The notes below the pieces were generated by a model. The model was given only the letters and a program-made list of their open reading frames with translations. It had not been told where the DNA came from and did no database searches. A program made the translations under genes and the position numbers. A stretch of 64,000 nt of DNA from an uncultured Sutterella sp. (GTDB taxonomy: Bacteria; Pseudomonadota; Gammaproteobacteria; Burkholderiales; Burkholderiaceae_F), in assembly GCA_900764215.1 (NCBI GenBank), contig CAAFNI010000208.1, positions 1-64,000 of the forward strand. The letters are read 5' to 3'. The first letter of the stretch is position 1. Every line of letters begins with the position of its first letter. Shown one piece after another: positions 55,200-64,000 of this stretch.

Positions 55200-57095
55200 T
55201 CAGCGACTGCGCCGTTGCGTGATGAGGGGAACCCCCTTCGGGGGCGGAAGACCGAGTGAGTTTACGCCGGTGAGCCAGTAGTCGATGAGCTGGCGGGCGA
55301 CGGGAGCGGCGGCTTGGGCGCCGAAGCCGCCGTTTTCAACCAGTACGGCAAGCGCTATGCGCGGGTTCCGGGCTGGCGCAAAGGCAATGAAAAGCGCGTG
55401 ATCGTGGTGCTTCCTTGCTAGTTTCTTGGCATCGTACTTGTCGTCCTGAGCAATGGTGACGACCTGTGCGGTGCCTGTTTTACAGGCAACTGTGTAGGGC
55501 ACGCCTTTGAAGACGAAGCGAGCTGTGCCTTTTGTGGCGACATCTGTCATGCCAGCAATTACCGTTTCGACGTTCTGAGGCTTGAGCGGAATGATTGCGG
55601 CGGGCTTGACGGGGACGTCTTCAATTTTATTTTCGGATGGATCCGTGATTCGCTTGACAAGGTGAGGCGTCATCACGATGCCGCGGTTGGCAAGCGTAGC
55701 CGTGGCGTGCGCAAGTTGCAGGAGCGTAAAGGCGTTGTAACCTTGTCCTATGCCTATCGATGGCGTGTCGCCTATCATCCAAGGCTGCTTGACGCGGGCT
55801 TCCTTCCATTCGCGGCTGGGAAGTACGCCGGTTTGTTCGCCGACAAGGTCTATTCCGGTCTTCTGACCAAAGCCCCACGGCACCATGAAGTCATGTATGG
55901 CGTCGACGCCCATGCGCGTGGCGAGCCAGTAGTAGTAAACATCGGACGAAACGGCGATTGATTTGCGCAGGTCAAGCCTTCCTTTTGGGACTCCGCTCAT
56001 GTCGCGGAATCTGTGCTTGCCGAGTGTGAAGACGCCGGTGTCGTCGAGGATGAAGTCTGCTGTTGTTGCACCGGTTTCAAGACCGGCAAGCGCGACAAAC
56101 GGCTTGTACGTAGAGCCGATCGGGTAGAGGCCTCTCATGGCACGGTTGAGAAGCGGCTTGGTTTCGGCGGTGTTGAGCTGAGACCAGGACTTCGGGTCGA
56201 TGCCGCCCGGGAAGAGGTTCGGATCATAGGTCGGCATGGAGACGAAGGAGAGGATCTCGCCCGTCTTGGGCTGAATTGCGATAACGGCTCCAACCTTTCC
56301 CTTCATGGCGTTTTCTGCGACGCGCTGAAGATTCATGTCGATCGTCAGCTGCAGGTTCTTGCCAGCTTTCGGAGGCTCGAAGGCAAGCGAGCGCACGGCG
56401 TGGCCGCCCGCCGTGATTTCAAGCGTTTCGTGACCGGGGATACCGTGGAGGATGTTTTCGTAGCTGCGCTCAATGCCGACTTTGCCGATGACGCGTTCGC
56501 CTTCATAGTCGTCAATGAGTCCTTCGCTGATCAGGCGTTTCTTGTCAGATTGTGAAAGAGAACCGATGTAGCCGAGGATGTGGCTGCCGACGGCGCCGTC
56601 CGGATAAACGCGGTATTCGCGCTGGTTGATCTCCACGCCTGGAAATCTCCACTGCTGCCCCGTGAAGACGGCGACTTCCTCATCGGTAAGCTCCTGGCGA
56701 ATAGGAATGGAGTCGTAGCGGTTGAGGTCTTCACGCAGGCGTACGAAACGACGGCGGTCCGCCGTCGTGATGGGAATGATCTCCGAGAGTGCGTCTATGG
56801 TTTGGGCAACATCGGATACTTTGTCCGGCGTGATCTCCAGAGAATAAGCCAGGATGTTCTTGGCGAGCAGTTTTCCGTTGCGATCGTAGATGAGGCCGCG
56901 GGCGGCTTGAGAAACGACGGTGACCGTGCGGTTTTTTTCCGCACGTTCCGTGTAGGCGTTCTTGTTGATGATCTGCAGCCATGCAAAGCGCCCGATTAGA
57001 ACGCAGAAGAGCACGATCACCAGAAAAAAAACGAAGAGCAGACGCCTCCTGAAGGGACCGAGGTCCGCGTCGACCTGCTTGAAATCCAGAGCCAC
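55200..57095 (-). CDS. mrdA: Penicillin-binding protein 2 (MrdA)
   Basis: A 631-residue transpeptidase for lateral-wall growth. An N-terminal membrane helix (LLFVFFLVIVLFCVLIGRFAWLQI) is followed by the dimerisation domain and a transpeptidase domain with the SxxK motif GSTYKPFVAL, SSDVYYYWLA (SxN-equivalent), and KTGTAQV. Beta-lactams such as mecillinam would target it. The start is GTG (57093-57095), 15 bp after mreD. Partner of RodA in the elongasome. Confidence 0.96.
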   Translation of the reverse strand: MALDFKQVDADLGPFRRRLLFVFFLVIVLFCVLIGRFAWLQIINKNAYTERAEKNRTVTVVSQAARGLIYDRNGKLLAKNILAYSLEITPDKVSDVAQTIDALSEIIPITTADRRRFVRLREDLNRYDSIPIRQELTDEEVAVFTGQQWRFPGVEINQREYRVYPDGAVGSHILGYIGSLSQSDKKRLISEGLIDDYEGERVIGKVGIERSYENILHGIPGHETLEITAGGHAVRSLAFEPPKAGKNLQLTIDMNLQRVAENAMKGKVGAVIAIQPKTGEILSFVSMPTYDPNLFPGGIDPKSWSQLNTAETKPLLNRAMRGLYPIGSTYKPFVALAGLETGATTADFILDDTGVFTLGKHRFRDMSGVPKGRLDLRKSIAVSSDVYYYWLATRMGVDAIHDFMVPWGFGQKTGIDLVGEQTGVLPSREWKEARVKQPWMIGDTPSIGIGQGYNAFTLLQLAHATATLANRGIVMTPHLVKRITDPSENKIEDVPVKPAAIIPLKPQNVETVIAGMTDVATKGTARFVFKGVPYTVACKTGTAQVVTIAQDDKYDAKKLARKHHDHALFIAFAPARNPRIALAVLVENGGFGAQAAAPVARQLIDYWLTGVNSLGLPPPKGVPLITQRRSR

Positions 57096-57110
57096 CTTGC
57101 CGATTCTCCC

Positions 57111-57650
57111 TTATGCAGGCTCTCGTTCGAGCGACCGTCTCTCCGGCAGAGAGAGAATGAGAGAAGCGGCCGGCCACAAGGCGGCACTTGTGAAGCTCTG
57201 CATGAACCAGGGAAGACCGGGCCATAGGCCGTCAAACCACAGACGGATCATCAGAACAACGATCTGAGCAACAAGAAGGAGGGGCAGAATGTGAAGCGCC
57301 TGGCCGAATAGACCGAACCAAGGAAGTCTGCGGTGCAGCGAATAGGCTGAGTAGGACAGAATGACGTAGGCAAGCGCTTGCTGGCCGAGCACGCTGCCGT
57401 TTTGCACGTCCATTAGAAGGCCGCAGGTGAAGGCGATGGTCATGCCTACGTGCCGAGGATGGTGGATGGTCCAGTAAATGAGCGTGAGAGCCAGCGGATC
57501 AGGGAGCCAGAGAACGTTCGCCGTCGAGCCTGCCAGATTGAACAGGTAGCTGATCAGAAACGTGCTGATGATCCATAGAGGTCGGGCTCGAGTTTGAATG
57601 TGCTCTCCTCCGCGTCCGTCGTTCATGTCTAGGGTTTTGTATTGCTTCAT
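57111..57650 (-). CDS. mreD: Rod-shape-determining protein MreD
   Basis: A 179-residue inner-membrane protein with five to six hydrophobic segments (WIISTFLISYLFNLAGS, VGMTIAFTCGLLMDVQNGSVLGQQALAYVILSYSAYSL, HILPLLLVAQIVVLMIRLWF). The GLLMDVQNGSVLGQQAL stretch is the MreD signature. Start overlaps the mreC stop (ATGA at 57647-57650). It links MreC to the elongation machinery. Confidence 0.92.
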   Translation of the reverse strand: MKQYKTLDMNDGRGGEHIQTRARPLWIISTFLISYLFNLAGSTANVLWLPDPLALTLIYWTIHHPRHVGMTIAFTCGLLMDVQNGSVLGQQALAYVILSYSAYSLHRRLPWFGLFGQALHILPLLLVAQIVVLMIRLWFDGLWPGLPWFMQSFTSAALWPAASLILSLPERRSLEREPA

Positions 57651-58540
57651 CGTCCGGCCCTGCGCCTGATGGTGCCGTCTTGGTCCTTCTTGTCAAAGAC
57701 GGATGTGACGTTGGGATTCGTCAAGATGACCGTGGCGAACTGGATGTCCTCGAGTTCGACGCTCGGAATGACCGAAACGGCCATGTAGGTTTCCCCGGGC
57801 TTGTGAAGGGTCTTGTTTACGGTTCCCACCATGATCTGCCTGGGGAAGATCTTGTCGAGTCCAGAGGTAACCAGCCTGTCGCCGCCCTTGATGTCGGCGG
57901 ACGGCTGCACGAAGAGCAGGTCCATCAACTCTTCTCCCGTCCCGGCCAGAATGTATCGTTCGCCCGTGCGCTCGTTCATGACTGCGATCCGTTGGCGATG
58001 ATCTGTGATGAGGGTGATTTCAGATTGCGTAGCGGCCACGCGCGTGATCTGTCCAAGAATGCCGAAGGCGCCGATGACGGGCATGCCCTGCATGATGCCG
58101 CTCTTTTCCCCCAGATTGATCTGAAGGCGGCGCGTGAACTGATCGGAGACTCGGCCCAGCACTTCGCCTGTGACCACTCGATCGGCTTCACGCGGAACAG
58201 CGTTGACGAGTTGTCGAAGACGTTCGTTTTCCTCTCGCATTTCACGCAGGCGTGCGACTTCAAGGGAGAGCTTCTGATTTTCTTCAAGCAGCTGGTCGTT
58301 GGCGGTCTTTAGCTTGACCTTGCTGATGAAATATCCCTCGCCTTCGCCAAGTAGCGTGATGGGAAGCGTGGCGAAATGCACCATGGGCGTGGTGAAGCTG
58401 ATCACCGTGCTGCGGAAATTGTCGAGTGACCGAAGACGCCCGTCGACCAGGATGAGAATGACGCAGATCAGAACGAAGAACAAAAATCTGACTCGTGCAG
58501 AAATGCCCTGTCTGAAGAGTGGTGGCGGGCCGTATTCCAT
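57647..58540 (-). CDS. mreC: Rod-shape-determining protein MreC
   Basis: A 297-residue bitopic protein: short cytoplasmic N-terminus, one membrane helix (FLFFVLICVILILVDGRL), a coiled coil (~75-110, NDQLLEENQKLSLEVARLREMREENERLRQL) and a periplasmic beta-barrel domain (~120-275). It activates PBP2-RodA. The start is taken as ATG 58540 with GAGG upstream; TTG 58549 is in frame. A terminator between mreB and this gene may adjust its expression. Confidence 0.94.
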   Translation of the reverse strand: MEYGPPPLFRQGISARVRFLFFVLICVILILVDGRLRSLDNFRSTVISFTTPMVHFATLPITLLGEGEGYFISKVKLKTANDQLLEENQKLSLEVARLREMREENERLRQLVNAVPREADRVVTGEVLGRVSDQFTRRLQINLGEKSGIMQGMPVIGAFGILGQITRVAATQSEITLITDHRQRIAVMNERTGERYILAGTGEELMDLLFVQPSADIKGGDRLVTSGLDKIFPRQIMVGTVNKTLHKPGETYMAVSVIPSVELEDIQFATVILTNPNVTSVFDKKDQDGTIRRRAGR

Positions 58541-58577
58541 GAAGATCAATCCTCGGGATTCTTGCCTTCGAATGAAA

Positions 58578-58611
58578 CAAAAAAATGCGCTCGGGACGAG
58601 CTCCCGGGCGC
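58578..58611 (-). terminator. Terminator between mreB and mreC
   Basis: On the minus strand GCGCCCGGGA-GCTCG-TCCCGAGCGC (one mismatch) followed by ATTTTTTTG. It sits 15 bp after the mreB stop and 38 bp before the mreC start. It should make mreC, mreD and the following genes less abundant than mreB. Confidence 0.8.
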
Positions 58612-58625
58612 GTTCTGGGAGTCGG

Positions 58626-59783
<1,158 letters not shown>

Positions 59784-59934
59784 TTAATGATAAACTAACT
59801 GATCGCCCGCTGGAGTATGAAATCGGCTCGCGAGCTTTGCTCTCTTGTGTTTGAGTGTTTCAAAGCTTTAAAAAGATTCCTCCTCGGGAACAGAATCCCT
59901 CCTCGAATTTAAACCGCATAAGAGAAGCACGACT

Positions 59935-60222
59935 ATGTCCCTTACGATGGACGACATTCGCCGCATTGCCGACCTTGGCCGTATTGACATTTCTGATGAG
60001 CAGGCCAGGATCGTTCAGGGCGAGCTTAACGATATTTTTCAGATGATCGAACGCATCAGTTCCGTGGATACGACGGGCATTGCTCCTATGCCCAACCCTC
60101 ACGACGGCGTTCAGCGTCTGCGTGATGACGTCGTCTCGGAAGAAGTGAACCGCAGCGAAAACATGAAAAACGCGCCGGAGCAGGCAGAAGGCTGCTTCCT
60201 GGTGCCCCAGGTCATTGAATAA
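59935..60222 (+). CDS. gatC: Asp-tRNA(Asn)/Glu-tRNA(Gln) amidotransferase subunit C
   Basis: A 95-residue subunit that stabilises the GatAB complex. The sequence LTMDDIRRIADLGRIDISDEQARIVQGELNDIFQMIERISSVDTTGIAPMPNPHD and the final FLVPQVIE are diagnostic. First gene of gatCAB, divergent from mreB. It follows that Gln-tRNA and/or Asn-tRNA are made by transamidation. Confidence 0.96.
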   Translation: MSLTMDDIRRIADLGRIDISDEQARIVQGELNDIFQMIERISSVDTTGIAPMPNPHDGVQRLRDDVVSEEVNRSENMKNAPEQAEGCFLVPQVIE

Positions 60223-60237
60223 TCGAACGAGTAGGAA

Positions 60238-61698
60238 ATGGAAAAGGACATTACTTTCGCTTCGGTGGCCGAATTGTCCCGAATGCTGACCGCCCGTGAA
60301 GTTTCATCGGTCGAACTTGCCCAACACTATCTGGCCCGCATCGAGGCTCATCAGAATCTCAATGCCTTCCTTGACGTCCGTCCGGAAGCCACAATCGAGC
60401 AGGCTCGCAGGGCCGACGAACGGATTGCCGCAGGTACGGCAACGCCGCTTACCGGCATTCCCATCGCGCACAAGGACATCTTTGTTACTCGCGAATGGGC
60501 CTCCACCGCAGCGAGCCGCATGCTCGAGGGCTATATGAGCCCCTTTGACGCCACGGTCGTGCGCAAACTCAAGGATGAGGGCATGGTCTGTCTTGGCAAG
60601 CTCAACTGCGACGAGTTCGCCATGGGATCCGGCAATGAAAATTCGGCCTACGGCAAAGTGTTCAATCCTTGGGATGCCAATGCCGTGCCAGGAGGCTCCT
60701 CAGGAGGTTCCTCGAGCGCCGTGGCTGCTGGGCTTGCCCCGATCGTCACCGGCACCGATACGGGCGGCTCCATTCGTGAACCGGCCAGCTTCACCGGCGT
60801 AACCGGGATGAAGCCCACTTATGGTCGTCCGTCTCGCCTCGGCATGATTGCCTTTGCTTCTTCGCTCGATACAGCCGGCCTTCTTGGTCACTCGGCTGAA
60901 GATTGCGCCTGGGTGCTTGGCAGCATGGTCGGCTTTGATCCGAAGGACTCTACGTCTGTTAACAAGCCCGCCGAAGACTTCAAGCGGCATCTCAACGACG
61001 GCGTGGCTGGCCTGCGCATCGGTGTGCCCCGCAAGTGGCTCGGCGAAGGACTTGATTCCGAGCTTCGCGCTTCCATCGAAGGGGCGATTGAAACGTATCG
61101 CCGCCTGGGGGCGGAAATCGTCGACATTGAGTTGCCGATGGCTGAGCTTGGCGTGCCCGTTTACTATGTTGTGGCCTGTGCTGAAGCCAGCTCAAATCTG
61201 TCGCGATTTGATGGTGTTCGATACGGTCATCGCGCAGCGGAGTACACGGACATCGTGGACATGATCAAGAAGTCCCGCAACGAGGGCTTCGGCGCCGAAC
61301 CGAAGCGCCGCATCATGATCGGTACGTATGTGCTTTCGCACGGCTACTATGACGCTTACTATCTGAAGGCCCAGAAGGTTCGTCGCCTGATTGCCAAGGA
61401 ATTCCACGAAACCTTCAAGAAGGTTGACGTGATCATCAGTCCTGTGACGGCTGGAACCGCTTACGATTTTGGAGCCAATGCCGATCCTGTTTCGGCCTAT
61501 TTGTCCGACCTCTACACCATTCCTGCCTCTCTCGCGGGCCTGCCGGGCATTTCTGTGCCGTGCGGCATCCATTCCAATGGCCGTCCTCTCGGCTTTCAGT
61601 TGCTCGGGGAAACGTTCAGTGAAGCGCGCTTGCTTGGAGTTGCGGCTGCCTGGCAACGGGAAACGGACTGGCATCTTCGCCATCCGGCTGGTTATTGA
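60238..61698 (+). CDS. gatA: Asp-tRNA(Asn)/Glu-tRNA(Gln) amidotransferase subunit A
   Basis: A 486-residue amidase that releases ammonia from glutamine. The Ser-cisSer-Lys triad is visible: [10 protein letters not shown] (Lys), [35 protein letters not shown] (both Ser), within the amidase signature. AGGAA precedes the ATG 16 bp after gatC. Length normal. Confidence 0.97.
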   Translation: MEKDITFASVAELSRMLTAREVSSVELAQHYLARIEAHQNLNAFLDVRPEATIEQARRADERIAAGTATPLTGIPIAHKDIFVTREWASTAASRMLEGYMSPFDATVVRKLKDEGMVCLGKLNCDEFAMGSGNENSAYGKVFNPWDANAVPGGSSGGSSSAVAAGLAPIVTGTDTGGSIREPASFTGVTGMKPTYGRPSRLGMIAFASSLDTAGLLGHSAEDCAWVLGSMVGFDPKDSTSVNKPAEDFKRHLNDGVAGLRIGVPRKWLGEGLDSELRASIEGAIETYRRLGAEIVDIELPMAELGVPVYYVVACAEASSNLSRFDGVRYGHRAAEYTDIVDMIKKSRNEGFGAEPKRRIMIGTYVLSHGYYDAYYLKAQKVRRLIAKEFHETFKKVDVIISPVTAGTAYDFGANADPVSAYLSDLYTIPASLAGLPGISVPCGIHSNGRPLGFQLLGETFSEARLLGVAAAWQRETDWHLRHPAGY

Positions 61699-61718
61699 GG
61701 TCTCAGGAGAAATAAAAC

Positions 61719-63170
61719 ATGCAGTGGGAAGTTGTGATCGGTCTTGAGACGCACGTTCAGCTCTCGACCCGCTCCAAGATTTTTTCAGGCGCCGCCCGCC
61801 ATTTCGGCGATGAGCCTAATGTCAACGCCTGCTATGTTGATTTGGCTCTCCCGGGCAGCTTGCCGGTGCTCAATCTCAGCGCAGTTGAGAAAGCCATCCG
61901 CTTTGGTCTTGCCATTGACGCGACCGTCGCCAATCATTCAGTTTTTGACCGCAAAAATTATTTCTATCCGGATTTGCCCAAGGGCTATCAGATCAGCCAG
62001 TTCGAGCTTCCGGTTGTTCTTGGCGGCAAGTTGACTTTTCCGGTTCAGCCTAAAAAAGGGGATCCGTATGTCAAGACTGTCAACCTGACACGTGCTCATC
62101 TTGAGGAGGACGCCGGAAAGTCCATTCACGGACTGGTTCAGGGCTGCTCCGGCATTGACCTCAATCGTGCCGGCACTCCGCTTCTCGAGATTGTGACGGA
62201 GCCGGAAATGCGTTCCGCTGCTGAAGCCGTCGGTTATGCCCGAGCGCTTCATGCGCTCGTGGTCTGGTTGGGAATTTCGGACGGCAATATGCAGGAAGGC
62301 AACTTCCGATGTGATGCCAATGTGTCCGTACGTCCGGTTGGCCAGAAGGAGTTCGGCACTCGCTGCGAAATCAAGAACTTGAATTCCTTCCGCTTCCTGC
62401 AGGAAGCCATCGACTACGAAGTTCGTCGTCAGATTGAACTCATAGAGGACGGCGGCAAAGTGGTGCAGGCTACCCGTCTTTATGATCCGGACAAGGGGGA
62501 GACGCGACAGATGCGCACGAAGGAAGACTCGATGGATTATCGCTATTTCCCGGATCCTGACCTTCTTCCGCTCGAAATCAGCGATGATTGGATTGAGCGG
62601 GTTCGAGGCGAAATGCCCGAACTCCCGCAGCAGCTCTGTGATCGGTTGCAGTCTGAATTCGGTCTGCCTCAATATGATGCATCGATGCTGACTGCGAGCC
62701 GAGACATTGCCGATTATTATGTTGCGCTTGCCAACAAGGTTTCTGACCGCAAGATGGCCGCAAACTGGGTTATGGGCGAACTCTCAGCCGCCGTTAACGG
62801 CATTGAAGGGATGACCTTCGGCAAAGCTCCCGTAACGCCCGATATTCTTGCCGCCATCCTAGTTCGCGTGCTCGACAACACCGTTAATCAGAAGGGAGCC
62901 AAACAGATTTTTGCGGCTGTCTGGGATGGTGAGGGCACCGATGTTGACGCTCTCATCGAAGGCAAAGGGCTGAAGCAGATTTCGGATACGGGTGCACTTG
63001 AGGGCATCATTGATGAAGTGATCGCAGCCAATCAGAAGTCGGTTGATGAGTTCCGTGCAGGCAAGCAGAAGGCTTTCAATGCCCTCGTCGGCCAGTGCAT
63101 GAAGGCTACGCGCGGCAAGGCGAATCCCGCTCAGGTCAATGAGATCCTTCGTCAGAAGCTCAATGTATGA
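61719..63170 (+). CDS. gatB: Asp-tRNA(Asn)/Glu-tRNA(Gln) amidotransferase subunit B
   Basis: A 483-residue kinase/transamidation subunit. It starts with [23 protein letters not shown], then has [36 protein letters not shown] and [30 protein letters not shown]. The C-terminal YqeY-like helical domain binds tRNA. It activates Glu/Asp-tRNA and transfers ammonia. It ends the gatCAB operon 24 bp before a bidirectional terminator. Confidence 0.97.
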   Translation: MQWEVVIGLETHVQLSTRSKIFSGAARHFGDEPNVNACYVDLALPGSLPVLNLSAVEKAIRFGLAIDATVANHSVFDRKNYFYPDLPKGYQISQFELPVVLGGKLTFPVQPKKGDPYVKTVNLTRAHLEEDAGKSIHGLVQGCSGIDLNRAGTPLLEIVTEPEMRSAAEAVGYARALHALVVWLGISDGNMQEGNFRCDANVSVRPVGQKEFGTRCEIKNLNSFRFLQEAIDYEVRRQIELIEDGGKVVQATRLYDPDKGETRQMRTKEDSMDYRYFPDPDLLPLEISDDWIERVRGEMPELPQQLCDRLQSEFGLPQYDASMLTASRDIADYYVALANKVSDRKMAANWVMGELSAAVNGIEGMTFGKAPVTPDILAAILVRVLDNTVNQKGAKQIFAAVWDGEGTDVDALIEGKGLKQISDTGALEGIIDEVIAANQKSVDEFRAGKQKAFNALVGQCMKATRGKANPAQVNEILRQKLNV

Positions 63171-63193
63171 AGGGTTGAGCCAATCTGAGCAAT

Positions 63194-63228
63194 AAAAAAA
63201 GGAATCGTTGGAAGACGATTCCTTTTTT
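63194..63228. terminator. Bidirectional terminator between gatB and pyrE
   Basis: AAAAAAAGGAATCGT and ACGATTCCTTTTTT form a stem with A- and T-runs on each side. gatB and pyrE converge here. Confidence 0.9.
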
Positions 63229-63267
63229 CATTTATAGCAGACTGCTAGAGAGCGCTCAACGGGAAGT

Positions 63268-63945
63268 TCAGGCGCCGTAGCGAGCACGGTAGGCGGCCAC
63301 GGCTTCCTTGTGGCAGGAGACGGCCTTCGCCATGTCTGTCTCGCCGTTCATGAAGGCAAGCAGATCGTTAAGGCAGATGATGGAGGCGACGTTCATGCCG
63401 AGAGTCTTTTCTACGTCTTGAACGGCGGAGGTTTCCGTCATGTCGACGGCGTTTCCGCCGCGTTCCTGTCGATCAAGGGCAATCAGCACGCCGGAGGGCA
63501 CGGCGCCGTTGGCCTGAATGATTTTGACGGATTCGCGCACGGAAGTGCCGGCAGAGATCACGTCATCGATGATTACGACCTTGCCCTTGAGCGGAGCGCC
63601 GACAATCACGCCGCCTTCACCGTGATCCTTGGCTTCCTTTCGGTTGAAGGCCCAAGGCACGTCGCAGCCGAGGCGCGAAAGATTCATGGCCACGGAGGCG
63701 GCTAGCGGGATGCCTTTGTAGGCCGGACCGAAGATCATGTCGAACTCGATTCGACCGGAATTGCGAGCTTCCAGAAGCGTCTTTGCATAAAACTCGCCGA
63801 GGCGATCGAGCAGGGCGCCTGTGTTGAAGAGGCCGGCGTTAAAAAAGTACGGGGAGAGACGGCCGGCCTTGGTCTTGAACTCGCCGAAGCGAAGGACGTT
63901 GGCTTGCAGAGCGAATTCGATGAACTGTTCTTGAATCGGTTGCAT
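63268..63945 (-). CDS. pyrE: Orotate phosphoribosyltransferase
   Basis: A 225-residue type I phosphoribosyltransferase that makes OMP from orotate and PRPP in pyrimidine synthesis. The PRPP-binding motif [22 protein letters not shown] (~residues 121-142) and the N-terminal [28 protein letters not shown] fit the family, as does [16 protein letters not shown]. Complete; 55 bp remain before the window end. Confidence 0.96.
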   Translation of the reverse strand: MQPIQEQFIEFALQANVLRFGEFKTKAGRLSPYFFNAGLFNTGALLDRLGEFYAKTLLEARNSGRIEFDMIFGPAYKGIPLAASVAMNLSRLGCDVPWAFNRKEAKDHGEGGVIVGAPLKGKVVIIDDVISAGTSVRESVKIIQANGAVPSGVLIALDRQERGGNAVDMTETSAVQDVEKTLGMNVASIICLNDLLAFMNGETDMAKAVSCHKEAVAAYRARYGA

Positions 63946-64000
63946 GACTGTTTTTTCAATAGGGAAAAGAGGTCGTACGACCTCGCGGGATCGTGTGGCA

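Overview
The window looks like the origin-proximal chromosome of a betaproteobacterium. The best guess is family Sutterellaceae (Burkholderiales), from gene order and protein character; this is inference, because no rRNA gene is present. Supporting clusters are rpmH-rnpA-yidD-yidC, mnmE-mnmG-rsmG-(marC)-parA-parB-atpIBEFHAGDC, dnaA-dnaN-gyrB, and mreBCD-mrdA-rodA-rlpA divergent from gatCAB. Both MenA and UbiE are encoded, so menaquinone is made or finished. The first ~70 bases are homopolymer-rich and look like a poor-quality contig end.

Region by region. 0.1-4.0 kb: an SSS-family symporter, a Tim44-domain protein, ubiE and a DUF971 gene, all on the minus strand. 4.4-14.8 kb: a compact integrated element inserted at the 3' end of tRNA-Arg(CCG). 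It carries a P4-type tyrosine integrase, an AlpA-type regulator, a DUF927 helicase/ATPase, a Toprim/zinc-finger primase-like protein, an HTH protein and several small unknown genes. I see no capsid, tail or large-terminase gene. Its RNA and DNA signals recall satellite phage P4: a structured leader resembling the C4/CI antisense immunity RNAs, and two distant clusters of a 9-bp iteron (GGTGGGACT). It is best described as a P4-like satellite or integrative element. 14.9-35.9 kb: core minus-strand genes, namely priA, hemE, uspA, the complete F1Fo ATP synthase operon, parAB, marC, rsmG, mnmG, mnmE, yidC, yidD, rnpA and rpmH. Small plus-strand genes are interspersed.

36.4-44.6 kb: dnaA, dnaN, gyrB, a 5'-nucleotidase and a large Old-Yellow-Enzyme-type flavoprotein on the plus strand. 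44.63-45.12 kb: a gene-free AT-rich segment with several DnaA boxes, a run of TAG-type trinucleotides and 13-mer-like AT sequence. Plus-strand base composition changes from C-rich to G-rich across it, so I call it oriC. dnaA-dnaN-gyrB would then be transcribed toward the origin, against the left-moving fork.

45.1-64 kb: a Crp-like regulator, a BON lipoprotein, and a menA-DUF493-PBP5-like operon in which the PBP5-like protein has lost all three catalytic motifs. These are followed by birA-coaX-SPOR, a HIT protein, an M20 dipeptidase, the elongasome cluster rlpA-rodA-mrdA-mreD-mreC-mreB, gatCAB and pyrE.

The observations most worth a second look are the element's C4-like RNA and paired iteron clusters, the displaced oriC, and the catalytically dead PBP5 homologue. 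Coordinates of start codons were adjusted by eye from ribosome-binding sites. No database or folding program was run.
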